A model generated the notes under the pieces. The model was not told where the DNA came from. It saw only the letters and a program-made list of their open reading frames with translations, and made no database searches. Source: JBCBGF01 sp039193455 (lineage in GTDB: Bacteria; Pseudomonadota; Alphaproteobacteria; Rhodobacterales; Rhodobacteraceae). Taken from it: a stretch of 64,000 nucleotides of DNA. Below are positions 26,082-34,607 of this stretch, one piece after another. The translations under genes and the position numbers were made by a program. Position 1 is the first letter of the stretch; every line of letters begins with the position of its first letter. The stretch is from the NCBI GenBank assembly GCA_039193455.1, contig JBCCWO010000016.1, positions 1 through 64,000 of the forward strand, in the 5' to 3' direction.

Positions 26082-27902
26082 ATGGGCGGTTCAACAAAGA
26101 TGGGCAGGCAAACACACCGCACGGGCGCCGGCCTGATGCTGGCCGCGGCCCTTCTGGCGCACCCCGTGGCAGTCGCCGCGTTCGAACGCGTGGAGATGAG
26201 CGTGCCGGGCGCCTCCGACGACCTGATCGAACGCTTGCAGGCCGCATCGCTCGTCATCACCGCCCGCCGCGACGGGACCACCCGCGGCGATGAAATCCTG
26301 GCCGCCGCGCAGGCAGACTATGCGCGCTTTCTCGGCACGCTGTACGAGGCCGGGCGCTATGGGCCCACCGTCAACATCCTGATCGACGGCACCGAAGCCG
26401 CCGCCATCGATCCGATCAGCGCGCCCGAGACCGTCACCACCGTGACGATCCGGATCGATCCCGGCCCGATCTACACGTTCTCGCGCGCCGAAATCGGCCC
26501 GCTCGCCCCCGAAACAGAGCTGCCGGAAGCGTTCCGGACCGGCGCACGCGCGCGCTCCACCGCAATCCGCAGCGCCGCAGAGACGGCGGCGGGGGCCTGG
26601 CGCGACGCAAGCCATGCCAAGGTAGAGGTCACGGATCAGTCGATCACCGCCAAACACGCTGAACGCACCGTTGACGCCACCGTCCGGATCGACCCGGGCC
26701 CCGAGCTGCGGTTCGGCAACCTGATCGTACGCGGCAACGAAGGCGTCCGGACCGATCGGATCACCCGCATCGCCAGCCTGCCCAGCGGCCAGCCCTACAG
26801 CCCGGACGAGCTGGACCAGGTCCTGCTGCGGCTGCGCCAGACCGGCGCGTTCCGTAGCGTCGCCCTGTCCGAGGCCGAAACCGTCAACCCCGACGGCACG
26901 CTCGACATGTTCCTCGACGTGGCCGAACAACTGCCCCGCCGGTTTGGCTTCGGGGCCGAGCTCAGCACCGTCGATGGCCTGACGCTTTCCGGCTTTTGGC
27001 TGCACCGCAACCTGCTCGGCGGTGCCGAGCAATTGCGCTTTGATGGCGAAGTCGGCGGTATCGGCGGCGACACCGGCGGTGTCGATTACTCCATCGGCGT
27101 GCGCTACGAACGCCCCGCCACCTTCGGCCGCGACACGTTGCTCAGCATCTTCGGCGAACTCAGCCGCGAAAATGAGCCAGAGTTCGACTCCCGCACCGCC
27201 GAGGTCGGCTTCAGCGTCGCCCGCCAGTTCACCGACGATCTGCCGATCAGCGCCGGTATCACCTATTCGACCTCCGAGGTCACCGATGCCTCGGGCGTGG
27301 AACGTTACCAGCAGTTCTTCTTCCCGATCTCGGCAACCCAGGACCGTCGCGAAAGCCCGCTCGACACCGATGACGGCTACTACATTTTTGCCGAGGTCTC
27401 GCCCTTCCTCGGGATCTCGGATTCCGAAGACGGCGTGCGCACCACGCTCGACGCCCGCGGCTATCGCAGCTTCGGCGAGAATGCGCGCTACGTCCTCGCC
27501 GCACGTCTTCAATATGGCGGGATCTTCGGCGCCTCGATCACCGGCCTGCCCAACGATCTGCGCTTTACCTCGGGCGGCGGCGGCACCGTGCGGGGGCAAG
27601 GCTACGAATCGCTGCAGATCGATCTGGGCGGCGGGCTGCTGTCCGGCGGACGCTCGTTTCTCGGGCTCGCCACCGAGGTGCGGACGCGGGTGCGCGACAA
27701 TGTGCAACTCGTGACCTTCTTCGACTGGGGCCAGATCGGACGCGACAGTTTCCCCGATGGCGACAGCCATACCGGCGCCGGGCTGGGCGTGCGCTATGAT
27801 ACTGGCATCGGCCCCCTGCGGTTCGACATCGGCGTCCCGGTCAGCGGACCGGGCGATGAATCAGGCTTCGAGCTTTACATCGGGATTGGACAGGCGTTTT
27901 GA
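26082..27902 (+). CDS. tamA: Translocation and assembly module outer-membrane protein TamA (Omp85 family)
   Basis: 606 residues. A signal sequence (TGAGLMLAAALLAHPVAVAA) is followed by POTRA-like repeats to about residue 275 and a 16-strand-type barrel from about 285 to the end. The segment FTSGGGGTVRGQGYESL contains the lid-lock VRG(Q/Y) motif of Omp85 proteins. The last residue is Phe, the usual beta-signal end. TamA works with the inner-membrane-anchored TamB in outer-membrane protein or lipid export. Its stop overlaps the tamB start by 4 bp. ATG 26082 or 26100 could be the start; both keep the signal peptide. Confidence 0.93.
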   Translation: MGGSTKMGRQTHRTGAGLMLAAALLAHPVAVAAFERVEMSVPGASDDLIERLQAASLVITARRDGTTRGDEILAAAQADYARFLGTLYEAGRYGPTVNILIDGTEAAAIDPISAPETVTTVTIRIDPGPIYTFSRAEIGPLAPETELPEAFRTGARARSTAIRSAAETAAGAWRDASHAKVEVTDQSITAKHAERTVDATVRIDPGPELRFGNLIVRGNEGVRTDRITRIASLPSGQPYSPDELDQVLLRLRQTGAFRSVALSEAETVNPDGTLDMFLDVAEQLPRRFGFGAELSTVDGLTLSGFWLHRNLLGGAEQLRFDGEVGGIGGDTGGVDYSIGVRYERPATFGRDTLLSIFGELSRENEPEFDSRTAEVGFSVARQFTDDLPISAGITYSTSEVTDASGVERYQQFFFPISATQDRRESPLDTDDGYYIFAEVSPFLGISDSEDGVRTTLDARGYRSFGENARYVLAARLQYGGIFGASITGLPNDLRFTSGGGGTVRGQGYESLQIDLGGGLLSGGRSFLGLATEVRTRVRDNVQLVTFFDWGQIGRDSFPDGDSHTGAGLGVRYDTGIGPLRFDIGVPVSGPGDESGFELYIGIGQAF

Positions 27903-30900
27903 ACCGGCGGATCACAGCTCTCGTTCTGGCCACGGCGCTCACCGCGCCGACGGGCCTTGCCATTGCGCAGGACGATGACCGTGGCTTCGTCCAACGCACC
28001 CTCGAAGACAGCCTCTCCGCCGAAGGCCGCACCGTCCGCATCACCGGCTTTCGCGGCGCGCTCAGCGCACAGGCAAGCCTGGATGAGCTGACCGTCGCGG
28101 ATGACACCGGCGTCTGGCTCACCCTGCGGGACGCCACGCTCGACTGGCGCCGCGCCGCGCTCTTGCGTGGTCGCGTCGAGGTCGAGGAATTGCGCGCCGC
28201 CGAAATCATCCTCGACCGTCTGCCAGAGCCCTCGCCCAGCGCGCCGAACCCCGAAGCCTCGGGGTTTTCGCTGCCGGACCTGCCCGTGGCGATCAACATC
28301 GGGGCGCTGACCGCGGAACGGATCGAGATTGCCGAAGACGTGCTGGGCCAGGCCGCCACCTTTTCCCTCGACGGCGCGATGCAGCTGGCCGATGGCGAAG
28401 GCGATGTCCGGCTCGAAGCGCTGCGCACCGACCGGACGGGCGACGCCTTTACCATCGCAGGCAGCTTCGCCAACCAGACCCGGTTCCTGACACTGGACCT
28501 CCTGCTTGAAGAAAACGCCGATGGCATCGTCTCGAACGTCCTCGGCCTGCCCGGCAACCCCTCGCTGCGCCTGGCAACCCAAGGCGAAGGCCCGCTTGAG
28601 GATTTCGCAGCAACGCTTGATCTGTCCACCGACGGCGCCGACCGGCTGGCGGGCACGTTCGAGCTGACCGAAACCGACGGCACGCAGAACTTCGGCGCAG
28701 ATGTACAAGGCGATATCGCACCGCTCTTTGCGCCGGACCATCGCGACTTTTTCGGCAACGACATCGCGCTCACACTCACCGGTCGAACGCTGCCCGAAGG
28801 CGGCACGGTGATCCCCGAATTTGCCCTGACCGCCGCCTCGATAGATCTGCAAGGCGCGCTCAGCATTGGCGCCGATGGCCTGCCCACCGAGATCGATATC
28901 GATGGTGAGATTGCGGCCCGCGACGGCACCCCGGTCCGTCTGCCAACCACCGGCGCACCGACCGAGGTGCGGCAGGCAACGCTACGCGTGGCCTTCGATG
29001 CCGCAGCTGGTCAAACCTGGACGGCCGAGACCGTGGTCACCGGCTTCGCGCAACCGGGCTTTCGGGCCGAGTCGGCGACACTGTCAGGCTCCGGACGGAT
29101 TGCCCGCGAGCCAGAGCCCGCCGTGACCGCAGATCTGACCTTCGTGGCCGAGGCGCTCGACCTCAGCGATGCCACCGTCGAACAGGCCCTGGGCGAAGAG
29201 GTTTCGGGCGCGGTCGACATCGCGTGGACCGCTGGCGCACCTATGACGCTCGACAACCTATCGGTGCAGGGCGAAAGCTATGCACTCGACGGCAACGCCG
29301 TTGTCGCGACCATCGATGGCGGGCTTGAGATCACGACCGCGCTGGCCGCCACCGCCCGCGACCTCAGCGTGTTTTCCGGCATTGCCGACCGGGCCCTCAG
29401 CGGCGCGGTCTCGGCGGATGTCGCGGGCACCCTGACGCCGCTTGCCGGGACATTCGATCTTGAACTGTCGGGGGAAACCCAGGACGTCACCGTCGATCAG
29501 CCCGAGGCCGACCGCCTGCTGGCGGGCACCGCAACGCTTGAGGCCGCGCTGCGCCGGACAACAGAGGGCACGTTCCTCGACGCGCTCCGGATCGATGGCG
29601 ACGCGGCCGAGATCACGGCGCAGGCCACGCTGGCGGGCGACAACAGCACCGTGGCCGCGGACCTCGTTCTGATCGACACCGCCATCATTGCCGAGGATGT
29701 GACAGGCCCGGCCGAGCTGACCGTCACCGCCGCGCAAACCGGACCGGTCTGGGATGTGGACGGCACGCTCGAGGCCCCGGATCTTCGCGCGAACTTCGAC
29801 ATCGCCGCCGATCTGGCCAACGACGTGCCCGAAATCAGCGGCACGATCGATGCCGACACCGCCGACCTCGCGCCCTTCTCGGCCCGCGCCGGGCGCGCGT
29901 TGAGCGGCGGGGTTCAGCTGGCGGCAAGCGGCAGCCTGACAACCGATCTCACCCGCTTCGACGTCGCATTTTCGGGCGAGACGCAGGATATCACCATCGA
30001 CCAGGCTGAGGCGGATCGCCTGCTGGCGGGCACGACGACAATCAACGCCGCACTGCGCCGAACGGATGAGGGCCTCTTTGTCGAGACTTTGCGGGTCGAT
30101 GGCGAGGCCGCGGATATCGAGGGCAAAGGCCAGATCACCGAGGCAAGCGGGACGGGATCCGCGCAGATCGTGCTCTTCGACACCGCGCTCATTGCCGAGG
30201 ATGTCGCCGGGCCCGCCCGCCTCGACGTGACCGCGGCCCAGACCGGACAGGTCTGGGATGTGGCCGGCGTGCTGGCGTCACCTGATCTTGAGGCGGATTT
30301 CGACGTCGCCGCAGACCTTTCAACCGATGTGCCAGCGCTCAGCGGAACCATCGCCGCCAGCGCCGCCTCGCTCGCCCCGTTTTCGGCGCGGGCGGGCCGC
30401 CCTCTGGCGGGCGGTCTGACGCTCGACGTCGCGGGCAGCCTCACGGCGGATCTGACCACGTTTGATCTGGCGGGCGACCTGACCGGACAGGATCTGGCGA
30501 TCGGGCAAGCGGATGCGGACCGACTTTTGGCGGGCACCGTGGTCCTCGCCGCCGATCTCGCCCGCGACGGCGACGCGTTCGACGTCACGACCCTCTCCAT
30601 CGATGCGCCCGAGCTGCAGCTTGCCGTTACCGGCGACATCGCCCCGGAAAGCGGCACATTGGATATCTCGGCACGCCTTGCCGACATCGGGCCCTATGCG
30701 GCGGGCTTCAGCGGGCCCGCAACCGTCGATGGCACGGTGGGCCGCATCGCTGGTGGCGATTGGCAGGTCGATCTGTCGGCGGTCGGTCCCAACAACGGAC
30801 AGATCAACGTGGCCGGAACCGTGGCCGAGAACGCCGAAACAGCCGATGTCACGGTGCAGGGCGCGGCGCCCCTGGCGCTGGCGAACCGGTTCATCGCGCC

Positions 30901-32140
30901 CCGCACCGTCAGCGGGATCCTGAACTTCGATCTCGCGCTGAACGGCGCACCCGGGCTCGACGCCATATCGGGGCGGGTGACCACCGCCAACGCCCGCGCC
31001 GCATCGCCGGGCGAACGCATCGTGCTCAGCGATATCGACACCGCCGTCACGCTTGCCGGCGGTCGCGCATCGCTCGATTTCCGCGCCGCAGGTGACGCAG
31101 GCGGCGGCCTGTCCGTTACGGGCCCGGTAACCTTGGCGCCGCCCTATAACGGGGCGCTCGAACTCACCCTCAACCGCTTCGTCCTGCGCGACCCCGCGCT
31201 TTACCGCACATCGGTTGACGGCAGCATCCGCCTTGACGGGCCGCTCGCGGGCGGCGCAAGCATCGCCGGTCAAATCGTCCTCGACGAGACCGAAATTCAG
31301 ATCCCTTCAGGCAGCCTGTCGCGCGCCGGATCCATCCCTGACATCGTCCACCGCAACGAACCCGCCGCCGTCCGGGCCACCCGCGCGCGCGCCGGCCTGA
31401 TCGCCGAAGACACCGACAGCGACGCCACCGGGGGCGCGGGCCCCGCCTTCCCGCTCGATGTCTCGGTGGTGGCCGCCAACCAGATCTTCATCCGCGGACG
31501 CGGCCTAGAATCCGAACTCGGCGGCAGCCTGCGCCTGCGCGGCACCACCAGCGACATTATCCCCGAAGGTCAGTTCGACCTGATCCGCGGGCGGCTCGAT
31601 ATCCTCAACCGCCGCCTCGAGCTGACCGAAGGACGCGCCACACTCGAAGGCGATTTTGACCCCACGCTCTACTTCGTCGCCGAAACCGACGCCGATGACG
31701 TCACGGTGCAGATCGTGGTCGAAGGCCGGGCCTCTGAACCCGAGATCAGCTTTCAATCGGACCCCGACCTGCCCGAGGATGAGGTGCTGGCCCGCCTCCT
31801 CTTCGGCCGCGGCCTCGACACCCTCTCCCCGCTTCAGGCGGCGCAACTTGCCTCGGCGGTCGCACAGCTTGCGGGCACTGGCGGCGAAGGCATCGTCTCG
31901 CGCCTGCGCCGCAATTTCGGGCTCGACGATCTGGATGTCACGACCGACGATTCCGGAAACGTCGCCGTCCGCGCCGGGGCCTATCTCTCGGACAACGTCT
32001 ACACCGATGTCACCGTCGGCGGCGAAGGGCAGACCGAGGTCAACCTCAACCTCGATGTCTCATCCTCGGTCACGGTCAAGGGCGGCGTCGATAACGAGGG
32101 CGAGACCGGCGTCGGTATCTTCTTTGAGCGGGACTATTGA
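27899..32140 (+). CDS. tamB: Translocation and assembly module protein TamB
   Basis: 1,413 residues from a TTG start in a TTGA overlap with tamA. The N-terminal hydrophobic segment ITALVLATALTAPTGLAIAQ anchors it in the inner membrane. The long middle is beta-rich with many DLxL/ADLxL strands, as in AsmA-like bridge proteins. The C-terminal DUF490/TamB domain ends with PEDEVLARLLFGRGLDTLSPLQAAQLA, FGLDDLDV and ERDY. TamB spans the periplasm and may carry phospholipid or feed TamA substrates. Residues 489-992 form three tandem 168-residue units (see the repeat entry), which is unusual in its regularity. Confidence 0.93.
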   Translation: MNRRITALVLATALTAPTGLAIAQDDDRGFVQRTLEDSLSAEGRTVRITGFRGALSAQASLDELTVADDTGVWLTLRDATLDWRRAALLRGRVEVEELRAAEIILDRLPEPSPSAPNPEASGFSLPDLPVAINIGALTAERIEIAEDVLGQAATFSLDGAMQLADGEGDVRLEALRTDRTGDAFTIAGSFANQTRFLTLDLLLEENADGIVSNVLGLPGNPSLRLATQGEGPLEDFAATLDLSTDGADRLAGTFELTETDGTQNFGADVQGDIAPLFAPDHRDFFGNDIALTLTGRTLPEGGTVIPEFALTAASIDLQGALSIGADGLPTEIDIDGEIAARDGTPVRLPTTGAPTEVRQATLRVAFDAAAGQTWTAETVVTGFAQPGFRAESATLSGSGRIAREPEPAVTADLTFVAEALDLSDATVEQALGEEVSGAVDIAWTAGAPMTLDNLSVQGESYALDGNAVVATIDGGLEITTALAATARDLSVFSGIADRALSGAVSADVAGTLTPLAGTFDLELSGETQDVTVDQPEADRLLAGTATLEAALRRTTEGTFLDALRIDGDAAEITAQATLAGDNSTVAADLVLIDTAIIAEDVTGPAELTVTAAQTGPVWDVDGTLEAPDLRANFDIAADLANDVPEISGTIDADTADLAPFSARAGRALSGGVQLAASGSLTTDLTRFDVAFSGETQDITIDQAEADRLLAGTTTINAALRRTDEGLFVETLRVDGEAADIEGKGQITEASGTGSAQIVLFDTALIAEDVAGPARLDVTAAQTGQVWDVAGVLASPDLEADFDVAADLSTDVPALSGTIAASAASLAPFSARAGRPLAGGLTLDVAGSLTADLTTFDLAGDLTGQDLAIGQADADRLLAGTVVLAADLARDGDAFDVTTLSIDAPELQLAVTGDIAPESGTLDISARLADIGPYAAGFSGPATVDGTVGRIAGGDWQVDLSAVGPNNGQINVAGTVAENAETADVTVQGAAPLALANRFIAPRTVSGILNFDLALNGAPGLDAISGRVTTANARAASPGERIVLSDIDTAVTLAGGRASLDFRAAGDAGGGLSVTGPVTLAPPYNGALELTLNRFVLRDPALYRTSVDGSIRLDGPLAGGASIAGQIVLDETEIQIPSGSLSRAGSIPDIVHRNEPAAVRATRARAGLIAEDTDSDATGGAGPAFPLDVSVVAANQIFIRGRGLESELGGSLRLRGTTSDIIPEGQFDLIRGRLDILNRRLELTEGRATLEGDFDPTLYFVAETDADDVTVQIVVEGRASEPEISFQSDPDLPEDEVLARLLFGRGLDTLSPLQAAQLASAVAQLAGTGGEGIVSRLRRNFGLDDLDVTTDDSGNVAVRAGAYLSDNVYTDVTVGGEGQTEVNLNLDVSSSVTVKGGVDNEGETGVGIFFERDY
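29363..30874 (+). repeat. Three tandem 504-bp (168-codon) repeats inside tamB
   Basis: Each unit begins with L-A/S-x-F-S and carries x-D-R-L-L-A-G-T at the same offset. The anchors (A537, A705, A873) are spaced by exactly 504 bp twice. Units 1 and 2 are the most alike (SGETQD, AALRRT, EDV-GPA, TAAQTG-VWDV); unit 3 diverges in its second half. This indicates in-frame duplication that lengthened the periplasmic bridge. Confidence 0.85.
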
Positions 32141-32346
32141 TCGGGCGCAACCGCCTCAAGCAGATCGCCGGGCTGGCACTCAAGCGCATCGCAAATGCGG
32201 GCCAACGTCTCGAACCGGATGCCGCGCACCCGCCCCGACTTCAACAGGCTGATGTTCTGCTCGGTGATCCCCACATGCGCCGCCAGTTCGCGCGACTTCA
32301 TCTTGCGCCGGGCCAGCATCACATCCAGCCGCACCACGATCTCCAT
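32134..32346 (-). CDS. Short Xre-type helix-turn-helix regulator
   Basis: 70 residues, a single HTH domain: ARRKMKSRELAAHVGITEQNISLLKSGRVRGIRFETLARICDALECQPGDLL. This is the small YozG-like Cro/C1 type that accompanies DUF2975 membrane proteins in many bacteria. Its ATG overlaps the DUF2975 stop (TGATG), so the two are translationally coupled. The 3' end overlaps the tamB stop by 7 bp. It probably represses its own operon; an AT-rich inverted repeat upstream of the DUF2975 gene is a candidate operator. Confidence 0.88.
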   Translation of the reverse strand: MEIVVRLDVMLARRKMKSRELAAHVGITEQNISLLKSGRVRGIRFETLARICDALECQPGDLLEAVAPDQ

Positions 32347-32876
32347 CACACGATTTCCGCGTTTTCCTGCGCCGCGCGCACCGCGTCGGCCATCGCCCAG
32401 CCAATGGTCAGCAACAGCCCGCCCGCCAGCACCGCCGCAAGGTCCATGCTGCCAAACCCGATCGCCAGCACCCGGTCCCCCGGCGGGTTGCCAAGGCTCG
32501 CCAGAAGGATCTGCACCGGCCGCACCACCGCGCCCAGCGCCGCCATCACCAGGATCCCCCCACCAATCCGTCTGATATGGCGCGCGCATCGCGGGGTCAG
32601 CGTCTCACCCGCGCCATAGCAGCGAAAAAGCGCCCCCATCTGCGCCAGCACATAGACCATCGCAGCCGCAGGCAATGCCCCCAACAGGGCAAGCCCGCTG
32701 CCCATCAGGCGCGAAAGCTCGGCCTCCGGCGCAATGCGGGCGGCCACACGAATGTCCTGCGACACCTGGCCAAGCAGCACCGCAGCGCCAATCACCAGCA
32801 CAACGATGACAATTGCCAGGATCGACAAAATATTAAGCACTTGCGCCCAACGGCGGATTGGCGGGGAAGCTGTCAT
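32346..32876 (-). CDS. DUF2975 membrane protein
   Basis: 176 residues with four hydrophobic helices (about 12-35, 60-82, 108-128, 140-165). The conserved RCYGAGETLTPRCARHIRRIGGG between helices 2 and 3 fits the DUF2975 family. It is cotranscribed with a short HTH protein that overlaps its stop. Function is not established; such pairs behave like a small membrane sensor with a dedicated regulator (inference). Confidence 0.85.
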   Translation of the reverse strand: MTASPPIRRWAQVLNILSILAIVIVVLVIGAAVLLGQVSQDIRVAARIAPEAELSRLMGSGLALLGALPAAAMVYVLAQMGALFRCYGAGETLTPRCARHIRRIGGGILVMAALGAVVRPVQILLASLGNPPGDRVLAIGFGSMDLAAVLAGGLLLTIGWAMADAVRAAQENAEIV

Positions 32877-32899
32877 TGAATTTATCCGATTTCACGATG

Positions 32900-32926
32900 A
32901 TTCTTTACTGTTTTACAATAAAGATT
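32900..32926. promoter_or_regulatory. AT-rich inverted repeat upstream of DUF2975/HTH operon
   Basis: Arms ATTCTTTA and TAAAGATT (6 central matches TCTTTA/TAAAGA) are separated by 11 bp, 24 bp upstream of the DUF2975 start. It is a plausible autoregulatory operator for the short HTH protein. Confidence 0.4.
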
Positions 32927-33135
32927 CTCAATCCACCAGCCCCCACCCGACCAAAACAGCCCACACATCGCGCCAAAACCCGCCCCGATCCCGCACTGAC
33001 ATTGAGATTTCACATATCCAATGCTACCTTTTCGACATGCCCGGCGCCGGGGCCTATCGGCGCGTAGCGTAGGAGGCTTATGCCCTGTCTCAGCTTCACG
33101 ATGCGGTCCGTGACCCGACCGCCCCGGACCCTGCC

Positions 33136-33504
33136 ATGAGCGAGGGTTCCCTTGAAACCTCAAGCAAAGACTTGCTTGAACGCATCCTTTCATCGCTGGA
33201 AGACGACAAAGCCGAGCACGTGGTCGTGATCGACCTCAGCGGCAAGTCCGAGATGGCCGATCACATGGTGATCTGCTCGGGCCGCAGCTCGCGCCAGGTG
33301 GCCGCGATCTCGGAAAAGCTCATCGACCGGCTCAAGCAAGAGTTCGGCGTGCTCTCCAAGGTCGAAGGCAAAGAGGCTGGCGACTGGGTGCTGATCGACA
33401 CGGGCGACGTCGTCGTCCACGTCTTCCGCCCCGAAGTGCGCGACTTCTATCAGCTCGAAAAGATGTGGATGACGCCCAGCCAAAAGACGGCGGCGCGCCC
33501 CTAA
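33136..33504 (+). CDS. rsfS: Ribosome silencing factor RsfS
   Basis: 122 residues of the RsfS/Iojap family. It binds L14 on the large subunit and blocks subunit joining when nutrients are scarce. Signatures are visible: VVIDLSGKSEMADHMVICSG near the N-terminus, SSRQVAAISEKLIDRLK, GDWVLIDTGDVVVHVF and RDFYQLEKMW at the end. It is followed 177 bp later by rlmH, the usual neighbour order in many bacteria. Confidence 0.96.
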   Translation: MSEGSLETSSKDLLERILSSLEDDKAEHVVVIDLSGKSEMADHMVICSGRSSRQVAAISEKLIDRLKQEFGVLSKVEGKEAGDWVLIDTGDVVVHVFRPEVRDFYQLEKMWMTPSQKTAARP

Positions 33505-33681
33505 GGCATTTCGAGCTGTCGTTGAGACACCCGGCATCGCGTGTCGCGCTGGATCAAAGGGCGCGGCAGCGAAACTGCGCTGCACCGTGAAGGCGACGCG
33601 CCATTGGGGGTCCGGTGCGCGCGTGGCCGTTCGTCGGTCTTTGCGGGCAGGCCACAGCAACAGACACCGGAACCACCCTGA

Positions 33682-34143
33682 ATGAAGATCCGCATCTGCG
33701 CGGTGGGCCGGCTTCGGTCCGGACCCGAACGCGAACTTTTTGACGACTATGCCAAGCGGTTCGACCGCCTGGGCCGCAGCCACGGCCTCGGCCCGATCGA
33801 GCTTGTCGAGGTTGAGGCCAAAAAGGGCCTCAGCGAGGCTGACGCCCTGCTACGCGCCCTGCCCGACCCGGGCCAGGTCTGCGCCCTCGACGAACGCGGC
33901 CGCACCCTCACCTCCCCCGACTTCGCCGATCTCATCGCCCGCTGGCGCGATCAGGGCCACACAACCGCAGCCTTCGTCATCGGCGGGGCAGATGGCCTCG
34001 GCGACACGCTCCGCGCACGCGCGGACACAACGGTGTCCTTCGGCTCCATGGTCTGGCCCCACATGCTGGCCCGCGTGATGCTCAGCGAACAACTCTACCG
34101 CGCCGCAAGCATCCTCGCCGGCGCGCCATATCATCGGGAATAG
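33682..34143 (+). CDS. rlmH: 23S rRNA (pseudouridine1915-N3)-methyltransferase RlmH
   Basis: 153 residues, a SPOUT-class methyltransferase that methylates pseudouridine 1915 in helix 69 of 23S rRNA. The SAM-binding knot is represented by VIGGADGLGDTLRARADTTVSFG. The conserved MVWPHMLARVMLSEQLYRA and the final YHRE close the family pattern. The gene lies downstream of rsfS on the same strand. The 177 bp between them carry no recognisable gene. Confidence 0.97.
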   Translation: MKIRICAVGRLRSGPERELFDDYAKRFDRLGRSHGLGPIELVEVEAKKGLSEADALLRALPDPGQVCALDERGRTLTSPDFADLIARWRDQGHTTAAFVIGGADGLGDTLRARADTTVSFGSMVWPHMLARVMLSEQLYRAASILAGAPYHRE

Positions 34144-34146
34144 GCG

Positions 34147-34605
34147 CTAGGGCCGCCGCCCCGAGATGTAGTGCACATCCGACACCAGCCGCTCGGGATT
34201 GCGGTCGGACTTGATCCAGCACATGTGGCGCTTGCCCGCGTTGGGGTGCGACATGCGGGCGAAGGTAAAGGCGTTGCAGCTGTCGTCCCCTTCGCAGGAC
34301 GCGATGCATTCATCCACGTTGGCCACACGCTCGGACCGCATGTCCCCTGCGCCGGGGATGTCGATGTTGTCCAACAGCTCCAGCGACTGGCTCTCGCTCA
34401 TCGCGTTGCGCGCGGCAATCTCGCTGCGATCGGCATCGGTCAGAACCCAGTCGTCCATGCCGCCCTGCACCCGGCGCGGCCCCGCGCTTGCGGCGGCCGC
34501 ACGGCGGGCCTTGCGCGCCTGGTACATCGTCGCCGCGGTCCCGAAAACAAAGACGGTCCCCACAACAAACCCAGCCGTTCCAAACAGAAAATCGCGTCGT
34601 TTCAT
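34147..34605 (-). CDS. Membrane-anchored PAN/Apple-domain-like protein
   Basis: 152 residues. The N-terminus MKRRDFLFGTAGFVVGTVFVFGTAA has a twin-Arg-like start and one hydrophobic helix, so it is exported or anchored. The C-terminal half, NVDECIASCEGDDSCNAFTF ... CWIKSDRN, has the Cys spacing of a PAN/Apple domain, a disulfide-bonded protein- or carbohydrate-binding fold. It is 2 bp downstream of a GMC oxidoreductase gene and surely cotranscribed. A role as binding partner or targeting module of that oxidoreductase is inferred. Confidence 0.72.
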   Translation of the reverse strand: MKRRDFLFGTAGFVVGTVFVFGTAATMYQARKARRAAAASAGPRRVQGGMDDWVLTDADRSEIAARNAMSESQSLELLDNIDIPGAGDMRSERVANVDECIASCEGDDSCNAFTFARMSHPNAGKRHMCWIKSDRNPERLVSDVHYISGRRP

Positions 34606-34607
34606 AA

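Noticed and set aside
26091..27770. Long minus-strand ORF opposite tamA
   Set aside because: It is a GC-rich antisense shadow. The plus frame has clear Omp85 signatures and a signal peptide.
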